The notes below the pieces were generated by a model that worked only from the letters and a program-made list of their open reading frames with translations, was not told where the DNA came from and made no database searches. From contig JAGBEV010000063.1 of assembly GCA_017936785.1 (NCBI GenBank), positions 1 through 32,623 of the forward strand: 32,623 nt of DNA, in the 5' to 3' direction. Source of the DNA: Lachnospiraceae bacterium (GTDB lineage: Bacteria > Bacillota > Clostridia > Lachnospirales > Lachnospiraceae). The translations under genes were made by a program, and so were the position numbers. Positions 21,782 through 32,623 of this stretch are shown here, one piece after another. Within the stretch, counting starts at the first letter, position 1. Each line of letters begins with the position of its first letter.

Positions 21782-22834
21782 GTGGACACAAAGTGGATAG
21801 AGATTTCCAAAGAACATATAGATAAAGAAGTGCTGAAAGAGGCAGGAGATATTATCAAAAAGGGCGGTCTTGTTGCATTTCCTACTGAAACCGTATACGG
21901 ACTTGGAGGCGATGCTTTAAATCCACGATCTTCCCAAAAAATATATGAGGCAAAGGGAAGACCTTCGGATAATCCTCTGATCGTGCATATTGCAAGGCTT
22001 GAAGATCTGCCGCAGATCGTATCTTACATTCCGGAATCGGCAAAGGTGTTGGCAGAGCATTTCTGGCCGGGACCGTTGACCATGATCTTTCAAAAAAGTG
22101 ATATTGTGCCCCATGAAACTACGGGAGGGCTTGAAACGGTAGCTGTAAGATTTCCTTCTGATGTTGTGGCACAGGAATTTATAAAAGAAGCCGGAGGGTT
22201 TGTGGCGGCACCCAGCGCAAATACATCGGGAAGACCTTCGCCCACCAGCGGACGCCATGTTTATGAGGACATGCAGGGAAAGATAGAAATGATCCTTGAC
22301 GGCGGAAGTTGTGAAATCGGTCTGGAATCAACGATCGTGGATCTGACAGAGGAAATCCCTGTGATCCTGAGACCGGGATATATTACCGAAGAAATGTTGG
22401 AAAGCGTGTTAAACAAGGTAAATGTGGACCGTACCATACTAAGCGCTGCATCGGGAATCGCTCCTAAAGCGCCGGGAATGAAATACCGCCATTATGCACC
22501 TAAAGGGGAGCTGGTCATAGTAAAGGGAAAAAGCGGCAAGGTAGTTTCCTATGTCAATGACAAACTGCGGGAAGGACATGCCCAGGGCAGGAAAATGGGA
22601 GTAATTGCCACTGATGAGACTATAGATCAATATGATGCATGCGTCAGAAAAAGCGTGGGAAGAAGGACTGATGAAGCATCTATTGCAAGAAGGCTCTATG
22701 AAATCCTGCGTGAGTTTGACCGGGAAGATGTAGAGGATATTTATGCGGAGGCATTTGACTGCAGCGGTATGGGACAGGCAATTATGAACCGGTTGTTAAA
22801 AGCAGCAGGACATAAAATAATAGAAATATCGTAA
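21782..22834 (+). CDS. tsaC: L-threonylcarbamoyladenylate synthase (Sua5/YwlC type)
   Basis: A 350-residue two-domain enzyme that makes threonylcarbamoyl-AMP from threonine, bicarbonate and ATP, the first step of the t6A modification of ANN-decoding tRNAs. The YrdC domain has KKGGLVAFPTETVYGLGGDA, KGRPSDNPLIVH and SANTSGRPSPT; the Sua5 linker motif GMKYRHYAP leads to the C-terminal domain. The open frame reaches back to 21701, but that would overlap cwlD. GGAG at 21769-21772 directly abuts the ATG at 21773 and is well spaced for the GTG at 21782, so 21782 is preferred. It leads the set rpiB-upp-comEB, similar to the ywl region of Bacillus. Confidence 0.95.
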   Translation: MDTKWIEISKEHIDKEVLKEAGDIIKKGGLVAFPTETVYGLGGDALNPRSSQKIYEAKGRPSDNPLIVHIARLEDLPQIVSYIPESAKVLAEHFWPGPLTMIFQKSDIVPHETTGGLETVAVRFPSDVVAQEFIKEAGGFVAAPSANTSGRPSPTSGRHVYEDMQGKIEMILDGGSCEIGLESTIVDLTEEIPVILRPGYITEEMLESVLNKVNVDRTILSAASGIAPKAPGMKYRHYAPKGELVIVKGKSGKVVSYVNDKLREGHAQGRKMGVIATDETIDQYDACVRKSVGRRTDEASIARRLYEILREFDREDVEDIYAEAFDCSGMGQAIMNRLLKAAGHKIIEIS

Positions 22835-22861
22835 AGGATAAAATGATAAGGAGGTAATATC

Positions 22862-23290
22862 ATGGTAGCAATCGGCAGCGATCATGGCGGATTTGATTTG
22901 AAGGAATTGGTCATCAGGCATCTGGAAGAAAAGGGTGTGGATGTAAATGACATGGGATGTTATGATAAAAATTCCTGTGATTATCCCGTTTACGGAAAGG
23001 CAGTAGCCCAGGCCGTGGCAGATGGAAGCTGTGACAAAGGAATTGTTATTTGTACAACCGGAATCGGCATTTCCATTACGGCTAATAAGGTAAAGGGAAT
23101 TCGTGCGGCTTTGTGTGCAGACAGCTTGTCAGCAAAGCTTACACGGCTTCATAATGATGCTAATGTGCTGGCTATGGGAGCAGGCATTGTAGGGCCCAAT
23201 CTGGCACTGGAAATCGTGGATACTTTCCTGGACACGGAATTTTCAGGAGAAGAACGCCATCAGAGAAGAGTAAATGCAATTGAAGAATAG
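22862..23290 (+). CDS. rpiB: Ribose-5-phosphate isomerase B
   Basis: A 142-residue isomerase that interconverts ribose-5-phosphate and ribulose-5-phosphate in the pentose phosphate pathway. RpiB signatures are IGSDHGGFDLK near the start, the active-site Cys64 in ICTTGIGISITANK, and LTRLHNDANVLAMGAG. Allose-6-phosphate isomerases are close relatives, but gene order (tsaC-rpiB-upp) favours RpiB. A strong AAGGAGGT precedes the ATG, 27 bases after tsaC. Confidence 0.95.
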   Translation: MVAIGSDHGGFDLKELVIRHLEEKGVDVNDMGCYDKNSCDYPVYGKAVAQAVADGSCDKGIVICTTGIGISITANKVKGIRAALCADSLSAKLTRLHNDANVLAMGAGIVGPNLALEIVDTFLDTEFSGEERHQRRVNAIEE

Positions 23291-23328
23291 AATAGGATAA
23301 AAGCAGAACATACGTGGGAGGAATACTT

Positions 23329-23958
23329 ATGGGTAAAGTTGTAATTATGGATCATCCGTTAATCCAGCATAAGATCGGTTATATCAGAAGAATTGATACA
23401 GGTACAAAGGATTTCCGTCAGACGATCAGTGAAATTGCCATGTTGATCTGTTATGAGGCAACAAGAGACCTGCCTTTAACTGATGTGGAAATTGAAACAC
23501 CGATCTGTAAAACAACAGCAAAGGAATTAAAGGGAAAGAAAATGGCAGTCGTGCCGATCTTGAGGGCAGGACTGGGCATGGTTGACGGTATGCTGAATCT
23601 GATCCCGGCAGCAAAAGTAGGACATATTGGGCTTTACAGAGATCCGGTCACAGTAAAACCGGTTGAATATTATTGTAAGCTTCCTGCTGATTGCAACGAA
23701 AGGGAAGTATTTGTAGTTGATCCCATGTTAGCTACGGGAGGCTCTTCTGTGGCAGCTATCCAGATGTTAAAGGATAAAGGCTGTAAAAATATTCATTTCA
23801 TGTGTATTATTGCAGCGCCCGAGGGAGTAAAGGCGATGCAGGAAGCACATCCGGATGTGGATATTTATATCGGGGCATTGGATGAAAGATTAAATGATCA
23901 CAGTTATATTGTTCCCGGATTAGGCGATGCGGGAGACCGGATTTTCGGTACAAAATAA
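23329..23958 (+). CDS. upp: Uracil phosphoribosyltransferase
   Basis: A 209-residue enzyme, exactly the usual length, that makes UMP from uracil and PRPP in pyrimidine salvage. It begins [14 protein letters not shown] and contains the PRPP-binding loop [12 protein letters not shown], the [11 protein letters not shown] segment and the C-terminal [17 protein letters not shown]. The frame reaches back to 23314, but GGGAGG (23316-23321) is spaced for the ATG at 23329. It lies between rpiB and the dCMP deaminase gene. Confidence 0.97.
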   Translation: MGKVVIMDHPLIQHKIGYIRRIDTGTKDFRQTISEIAMLICYEATRDLPLTDVEIETPICKTTAKELKGKKMAVVPILRAGLGMVDGMLNLIPAAKVGHIGLYRDPVTVKPVEYYCKLPADCNEREVFVVDPMLATGGSSVAAIQMLKDKGCKNIHFMCIIAAPEGVKAMQEAHPDVDIYIGALDERLNDHSYIVPGLGDAGDRIFGTK

Positions 23959-23984
23959 AAGAATGAACATAGCCGGGGGTAATT

Positions 23985-24470
23985 ATGGCAGGACAGAGAA
24001 AGGATTATATATCCTGGGATGAATATTTTATGGGAGTATCCATGTTATCGGGAATGCGGTCCAAAGATCCCAATACCCAGGTGGGAGCGTGTATTGTAGG
24101 CAGTGACCACAGAATTCTGTCTATGGGATATAACGGATTTCCCAATGGATGTAATGATGATTTGTTTCCGTGGGCGAGAGAAGGAGAGGAATTGGAAACC
24201 AAGTATCCTTTTGTAACCCATAGTGAGCTGAATGCTATTTTAAATTACAGGGGAGGAAACCTGGAAGGAACAACTCTGTATGTTTCCCTGTTTCCATGTA
24301 ATGAATGTGCAAAGGCAATCATCCAGGCAGGGATCAGGAAGGTTGTATATGCACAGGATAAATATAAGGATTCGCCCTCTGTTGTGGCATCCAAAAGAAT
24401 GTTTGATGCAGCAGGGGTAGCGTATTACCAGTATCAGCATACTGGAAAAAAAGTAGAACTGGATTTGTAG
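23985..24470 (+). CDS. comEB: dCMP deaminase (ComEB family)
   Basis: A 161-residue zinc deaminase converting dCMP to dUMP for dTMP supply. The zinc site is visible as His79 and the catalytic Glu81 (THSELNAIL), Cys105 and Cys108 (FPCNECAKAI). The N-terminal WDEYFMGVSMLSGMRSKDPNTQVGA is typical of the ComEB/dCMP deaminase group. GGGGGT precedes the ATG; upp ends 26 bases earlier, making a pyrimidine pair. Confidence 0.94.
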   Translation: MAGQRKDYISWDEYFMGVSMLSGMRSKDPNTQVGACIVGSDHRILSMGYNGFPNGCNDDLFPWAREGEELETKYPFVTHSELNAILNYRGGNLEGTTLYVSLFPCNECAKAIIQAGIRKVVYAQDKYKDSPSVVASKRMFDAAGVAYYQYQHTGKKVELDL

Positions 24471-24483
24471 GAGCAGAGGTGAA

Positions 24484-25635
24484 ATGATGAAAAAGGCGGC
24501 GCGGATAATCCCGGCGTTCATAATGGCAGCAGTGCTGTTTCTGGGAACAACGGCGGATATTTTTGCGTCCACCTACGGTCAGCTGCAGCAGGCCCAGAAT
24601 GAAAAAGAAGAGGCAGAAAGCGGCATTGATAATGCCCAGGATGATTTAAGCGACCTAAATACGGAAAGGGCAAGCCTTCAGACATATTTGGACCAGTTAA
24701 ACGGAGAGCTGGCACAGGCAAGTGGGGAATTAGCCAATATTGAGACGCTGATCAGCGAAAAAGAGCAAAAGATCCTGACAACCCAGGAAGAACTGGAAAA
24801 GGCGAAGGAAGATGAAGCGGCTCAGTACGAAGCCATGAAGGAACGTATTAAATTTATGTATGAGCGTGGGGATTCTGCGTATCTGGAGCTGTTTTTTCAG
24901 GCAGAAAGTTTTGCCGAGTTTTTGAATAAATCCGAATATGTTGAAAAAATGACCGAATATGACCGGGAAATGCTGGAAATCTATGTGCGGCTGCAGGAGA
25001 AGATACGCAAGGATGAGCAGGCACTGGTAGATGAAAGGGCGGCTTTGGATGTGCTCAGACAGGATGCACTTGCAAAGCAGAATGAAGTATCTGATCTCGT
25101 AACGGAAACCAGCGCCAATATGGTCGAATATGAAGAGCAGATTTCTGAAAAAGAGCAGGAACTGCTGGAATATGAAAGGCAGTTAGAGGAAAGTGAAAAT
25201 GATATTGCTACATTACAGGCAAAGCTGGAAGAGGAAAATAAGCTGACACAGCAGGCGGCTCTTGCGGGATTTTCTGATCTTTCCAGCATTCAGTTTGCAG
25301 CAGGAGACATTGATCTTCTTGCTGCCATCATAGAATGTGAGGCGGGAGGAGAATCTTATACAGGTAAAGTTGCAGTTGGAAATGTAGTTATGAATCGTGT
25401 TAAGAGCTCCGTATTCCCAAATACGGTATTAGAGGTTATTTATCAGAACCGCCAGTTTTCACCTGTAGGCAGCGGACGTTTTGCCATTGTACTGGCAAGA
25501 GGTGCCAATGCAGAATGTTATCAGGCGGCTCAGGAAGCTATGGCGGGGGCAGCTCCGGTAGGTAATTGTCTGTTTTTTAGAACTCCTATACCCGGTCTAA
25601 CAGGAATCCAGATCGGAGGACATATTTTCTACTAA
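24484..25635 (+). CDS. Secreted cell wall hydrolase: coiled-coil (PcsB-like) plus SleB domain
   Basis: A 383-residue exported protein. A signal peptide (about 1-29, cleavage after IFAS) is followed by a long coiled coil (about 31-255), rich in Glu, Gln and Ala and interrupted by a hydrophobic patch (LELFFQAESFAEFLNKSEYV), as in PcsB/EnvC proteins. The C-terminal third (about 273-383) is a SleB/CwlJ-type hydrolase domain: LLAAIIECEAGGESYTGK with the likely catalytic Glu286, then VAVGNVVMNRV and the ending GGHIFY. SleB enzymes are lytic transglycosylases of cortex peptidoglycan; with the PcsB-like coil this one may act in division and be held inactive by the coil, which is inference. GAGGTGA precedes the paired ATGs at 24484 and 24487. 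Last gene before a strong terminator. Confidence 0.9.
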   Translation: MMKKAARIIPAFIMAAVLFLGTTADIFASTYGQLQQAQNEKEEAESGIDNAQDDLSDLNTERASLQTYLDQLNGELAQASGELANIETLISEKEQKILTTQEELEKAKEDEAAQYEAMKERIKFMYERGDSAYLELFFQAESFAEFLNKSEYVEKMTEYDREMLEIYVRLQEKIRKDEQALVDERAALDVLRQDALAKQNEVSDLVTETSANMVEYEEQISEKEQELLEYERQLEESENDIATLQAKLEEENKLTQQAALAGFSDLSSIQFAAGDIDLLAAIIECEAGGESYTGKVAVGNVVMNRVKSSVFPNTVLEVIYQNRQFSPVGSGRFAIVLARGANAECYQAAQEAMAGAAPVGNCLFFRTPIPGLTGIQIGGHIFY

Positions 25636-25644
25636 AAATGAAAG

Positions 25645-25689
25645 AAATGGTTCCCTCAACCTGAATCTGAGGTTGAGGGAACCATTTTT
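25645..25689. terminator. Bidirectional terminator between the SleB-domain gene and the DUF402 gene
   Basis: A perfect 18-pair stem (25645-25662 with 25670-25687) with a seven-base loop and a T run at 25685-25689. The stop codon of the minus-strand DUF402 gene overlaps the T run. Confidence 0.93.
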
Positions 25690-26206
25690 AATTTTCATAT
25701 TGTTCGAGAAATTGTTTGTATTTTTGAAATTCGCCGGAATAGATCAGGTTCAGCAGATCATTCAGGCGGGTCAATGCTGCATTTAAAAGATTAGGAGTCA
25801 GGGCGCCGGTTTTAAAAGCCATGGCAAGTTCATCTAAATCCACTACCTTCACAAAGCCATCAGGATAAATGATAACATCTGCCAGCAGGTCGGTAGCCAT
25901 AAAATAAGATGAAGTGCTGTCATGGGCTGCAAAATCCGGTGACGGACTGCAGGGATATTCCACATCAATGATATCGCAATACCAGTATAATAGTTCTCCG
26001 TTTTCCCGATAGAATTTGCTGAGCTTGAAGCCCTGATCCCAGAAATAAACGGAGTAGCCGTGGTGAAGATCTTTTTTTGGTTTCAGAGCATGCCATTTTG
26101 TGACCAGAATGTGGTCGTCTTCCGAAAAACGAAGAATTTCATCATCCTTTAGACAGATGCATTCTTCCGGTATCAAGCGTTTGCGAAACAGAATGGGATT
26201 TGTCAT
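25688..26206 (-). CDS. DUF402 domain protein
   Basis: A 172-residue soluble protein of the DUF402 family: GYSVYFWDQGFKLSKFY, then YWYCDIIDVEY and LLADVIIYPDGFVKVVDLDEL, which contain the acidic residues that bind metal in relatives such as nucleoside tri/diphosphatases (NtdP) and FAU-1. Which reaction this member performs is unknown. A good AAAAGGAG lies before the ATG. Single gene with its own promoter, divergent from the ATP synthase operon. Confidence 0.88.
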   Translation of the reverse strand: MTNPILFRKRLIPEECICLKDDEILRFSEDDHILVTKWHALKPKKDLHHGYSVYFWDQGFKLSKFYRENGELLYWYCDIIDVEYPCSPSPDFAAHDSTSSYFMATDLLADVIIYPDGFVKVVDLDELAMAFKTGALTPNLLNAALTRLNDLLNLIYSGEFQKYKQFLEQYEN

Positions 26207-26244
26207 GGCAGACTCCTTTTTGGAAACGGTAATTATTTTTATAA

Positions 26245-26273
26245 ATACTACACTTTCATAAAGTAAAAGTCAA
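26245..26273 (-). promoter_or_regulatory. Promoter of the DUF402 gene
   Basis: On the minus strand TTGACT (26273-26268) and TAGTAT (26250-26245) are spaced by 17 bases. Confidence 0.78.
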
Positions 26274-26329
26274 CGAAAATCCAGTGGGATTTTTTGTGTA
26301 AAATTTATGCTAAATTTAGAAGTATTAAG

Positions 26330-26358
26330 TGGACACAAACTGGAAAAATTAGTATAAT
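26330..26358 (+). promoter_or_regulatory. Promoter of the ATP synthase operon
   Basis: TGGACA (26330-26335) and a perfect TATAAT (26353-26358) are spaced by 17 bases. Start point near 26365, leaving a leader of about 65 bases. Confidence 0.85.
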
Positions 26359-26430
26359 AAGTACTAGGTTTGCGATAAAGCAAAAAACTTCCGGATTTAA
26401 GAAAGGACATGGACAAAAGGGGCGTTATAT

Positions 26431-26679
26431 ATGAAGTATAATAAAAACGTATATCGTTCTCTTGTAATGATAACCCAGTTTGGTCTGAATATGCTGGTTC
26501 CCATATGTATCTGCTCATTTTTGGGAATATTCATGGACAAAAAACTGGGCACTTCTTTTTTTGTAATCATCTTCTTTTTCGTGGGAGCTTTGGCTGGATT
26601 TCGCAATGTGTTCCTTTTTGCCAGAAAGATTTATGAAGATAAGGAGAAACCGGATGAGAAAACTAAAAGAAATAAATGA
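26431..26679 (+). CDS. atpZ: AtpZ/AtpI family protein of the ATP synthase operon
   Basis: An 82-residue membrane protein with two helices (about 10-32 and 41-65) and a charged C-terminus. GIFMDKKLGTSFFVII and GALAGFRNVFLF match the AtpZ (F0F1-ATPase subunit, formerly 'putative') family, often found first in clostridial atp operons and proposed to help assembly or cation movement. AAAGGGG precedes the ATG. It overlaps the next gene by 26 bases, implying coupled translation. Confidence 0.85.
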   Translation: MKYNKNVYRSLVMITQFGLNMLVPICICSFLGIFMDKKLGTSFFVIIFFFVGALAGFRNVFLFARKIYEDKEKPDEKTKRNK

Positions 26680-27040
26680 TTCTCTGCCGGATCTGATCCT
26701 TGGGATTCTCATATTCGGATTTCTGGCAGAGATCATTCCTGTTTGGTTTGTTGCGGATAAGGCTGGATATACCATAGGTCTTTTGATCGGTGTTTTAACA
26801 GCAATATTTGTGGCATGGCATATGGCGTGGACAATGGACAAGGCTTTTGATTATGATGAAGGAACCGCCACAAAGCAGCTGCAGAAAAACAGCGCCTTGC
26901 GGTATGGAGTACAGTTGATTGTCCTCGGCATATTGATCGCAACGGGAATCGGAAATCCCATTGCGGCATTTATAGGAATGTGGGGATTGAAAGTATCGGC
27001 GTATTTGTCGCCGTTTACTCATAAATTATTTAGGAGGTGA
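26654..27040 (+). CDS. atpI: ATP synthase subunit I
   Basis: A 128-residue membrane protein with four hydrophobic helices, in the standard AtpI position before atpB. AtpI helps assemble the c ring. The open frame reaches back to 26606, but the ATG at 26654 has AAGGAGA six bases upstream, inside the end of atpZ. Sequence conservation in this family is low, so position in the operon and topology carry most of the weight. Confidence 0.82.
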   Translation: MRKLKEINDSLPDLILGILIFGFLAEIIPVWFVADKAGYTIGLLIGVLTAIFVAWHMAWTMDKAFDYDEGTATKQLQKNSALRYGVQLIVLGILIATGIGNPIAAFIGMWGLKVSAYLSPFTHKLFRR

Positions 27041-27044
27041 ATGT

Positions 27045-28066
<1,022 letters not shown>

Positions 28067-28105
28067 AAAGCCTTCCCAAAATAAAAAAGAAAGGAGGCTT
28101 AGGAC

Positions 28106-28684
28106 TTGAATACGTTAGTGAATACAGGACTCATCCTGCTTAGCGAAACAACAGCAGCAAATGCAGAGATGACAAGACTGTTTGATCTGGATTTCCAGTT
28201 ACTGCATGATGCGGTGCTGATGATCATCGCAATTTTTGTTTTATTCCTGATCGCGTCCAACAAGCTGTTCAATCCTGTCCGCAAGATGATGCAGAACAGA
28301 CAGGAGCGGATCGCCAATGATATTGAAAGCGCAAAGGAAGACAAAGAAAGCGCCAATGAGCTGAAACTGGAATATGAAGAGAAGTTAAAAAACATTGATA
28401 AAGAAGCTGAACAGATTTTAAGTGAGGCAAGAGCAAAAGCACTTAAAAATGAAGATCAGATTGTTGCAAAGGCAAAGGAAGAGGCAGCAGCAATCATTGC
28501 CCGTGCTAACAAAGAAGCTGAGCTTGAGAAACAGAGAGTTGCCGATGAGGTAAAGAAGGAAATGATCACTCTTGCAAGTATCATGGCAGGTAAAGTTGTA
28601 AAGGCTTCTATTGATACAACGGTTCAGGATGGCTTAATCGATGAAACATTAAAGGAAATGGGTGAGAGCACATGGCTAAGCTGA
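28106..28684 (+). CDS. atpF: ATP synthase subunit b (F0), TTG start
   Basis: A 192-residue peripheral-stalk subunit. A membrane helix (about 34-52, AVLMIIAIFVLFLIAS) is followed by the conserved KLFNPVRKMMQNRQERI and a long charged coiled coil. The start is a TTG nine bases after AAGGAGG; the first internal ATG would remove part of the N-terminus without a ribosome site. It overlaps atpH by 13 bases. Confidence 0.94.
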   Translation: MNTLVNTGLILLSETTAANAEMTRLFDLDFQLLHDAVLMIIAIFVLFLIASNKLFNPVRKMMQNRQERIANDIESAKEDKESANELKLEYEEKLKNIDKEAEQILSEARAKALKNEDQIVAKAKEEAAAIIARANKEAELEKQRVADEVKKEMITLASIMAGKVVKASIDTTVQDGLIDETLKEMGESTWLS

Positions 28685-29235
28685 TTTCAAAAACCTATGG
28701 AGATGCTTTATTTGAATTGGCTGTGGAAAAGCAGTGTGAGGACAGTATGCTCGCCGAAGCGGAAACCGTTTTGAAGGCACTGGACGAGAACCCTGATTTT
28801 TCCAAACTTATGAACCATCCCAAGATCTTAAAAGAAGAAAAGCTGAAGGTTTTGGAGGAAGTTTTTAAGGGACGTGTTTCCGATGAACTGACAGGCTTTA
28901 TGGCTATCATCATCAAAAAGGACCGTTTTGCTGAAATGGAAGAGATTTTCCGCTATTTCATTTCCAGGGTAAAAGAGTATAAAGGAATCGGAGTTGCGTT
29001 TGTTACAACACCCCTTCCGTTAAATGAGATCCAGAAGTCACAGGTGGAAGAGAGACTGCTTGAGACAACTTCTTATAAGAAGATGGAAATTCATTACGGA
29101 GTGGATGAGTCGCTTATGGGCGGAATGGTGATCCGTATAGGTGACAGGGTTGTGGACAGCAGCATCCGTACAAAGTTAGAAGAGCTGAAACGGCAGCTTT
29201 TAAAGGTACGGCTTGACTGTGCTGACCGTAATTAA
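28672..29235 (+). CDS. atpH: ATP synthase subunit delta (F1)
   Basis: A 187-residue subunit linking the peripheral stalk to the top of F1. Typical features are the N-terminal helical bundle (ISKTYGDALFELAVEK), FSKLMNHPKI and the C-terminal DESLMGGMVIRIGDRVVDSSIRTKL. Its ATG lies inside the last codons of atpF, so translation is coupled. Confidence 0.94.
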   Translation: MAKLISKTYGDALFELAVEKQCEDSMLAEAETVLKALDENPDFSKLMNHPKILKEEKLKVLEEVFKGRVSDELTGFMAIIIKKDRFAEMEEIFRYFISRVKEYKGIGVAFVTTPLPLNEIQKSQVEERLLETTSYKKMEIHYGVDESLMGGMVIRIGDRVVDSSIRTKLEELKRQLLKVRLDCADRN

Positions 29236-29251
29236 AAAGAAAGGTGCGTAA

Positions 29252-30763
<1,512 letters not shown>

Positions 30764-30800
30764 GTGTTAAATGAGCAACAGAAAGTAAAGGTGACAGACT

Positions 30801-32623
<1,823 letters not shown>

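Overview
The window is a chromosomal segment from a Gram-positive anaerobe of the class Clostridia, most likely the family Lachnospiraceae. That assignment is inferred from the genes and their order: gdpP-rplI-dnaB, rpsF-ssb-rpsR, tsaC-rpiB-upp-comEB, mecA, cwlD and SleB-type wall hydrolases, pyruvate formate-lyase with a ferredoxin, and an atpZ-led ATP synthase operon. Nearly every gene has an AGGAGG-type ribosome binding site, and many promoters match the vegetative sigma consensus. I see no phage, transposon, CRISPR array or other obvious mobile DNA.

Layout. 1-609: the 3' end of a 23S rRNA, then tRNA-Asn, tRNA-Glu and tRNA-Cys, closed by a strong terminator; no 5S gene follows the 23S. 680-2475: an auxin-efflux-type carrier and a formate/nitrite channel family protein. 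2614-4923: a diguanylate cyclase with a LacI-type sugar-sensor domain. 5012-6825: YdcF-like membrane protein, sirtuin and a YyzM-like (DUF951) protein. 6924-7968: rpsF-ssb-rpsR. 8059-9162: an anchored SGNH esterase. 9231-13141: gdpP-rplI-dnaB. 13284-17096 (minus strand): ferredoxin, pflA and a three-gene pyruvate formate-lyase operon. 17389-18418: a DUF1858 protein converging on mecA. 18425-19278: a largely gene-free, structured regulatory region around a 72-residue protein. 19328-21746: a GH18 hydrolase and a CwlD-like amidase. 21782-25635: tsaC, rpiB, upp, comEB and a secreted coiled-coil/SleB wall hydrolase. 25688-26206 (minus): a DUF402 protein. 26431-end: atpZ-atpI-atpB-atpE-atpF-atpH-atpA-atpG-atpD, cut off within atpD.

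The most unusual item is the pyruvate formate-lyase locus. The catalytic core with the Cys-Cys pair (679 aa) and the glycyl-radical domain (80 aa) are separate genes. Between them is a small protein (about 67 aa) whose first half resembles the start of the glycyl-radical domain, but which carries a three-cysteine tail instead of the radical loop. Core, small protein and radical domain appear to share one strong promoter and one terminator; pflA and a ferredoxin follow on the same strand. This looks like a naturally split glycyl-radical enzyme with an extra, apparently undescribed, component.

Other points of interest are a 526-base gene-free stretch with a consensus promoter, foldable RNA and two mutually exclusive pairings around the downstream ribosome binding site; a possible three-way junction before the GH18 gene; a c subunit carrying the residue set expected for sodium binding; and genes for making c-di-GMP and for degrading c-di-AMP in the same window.
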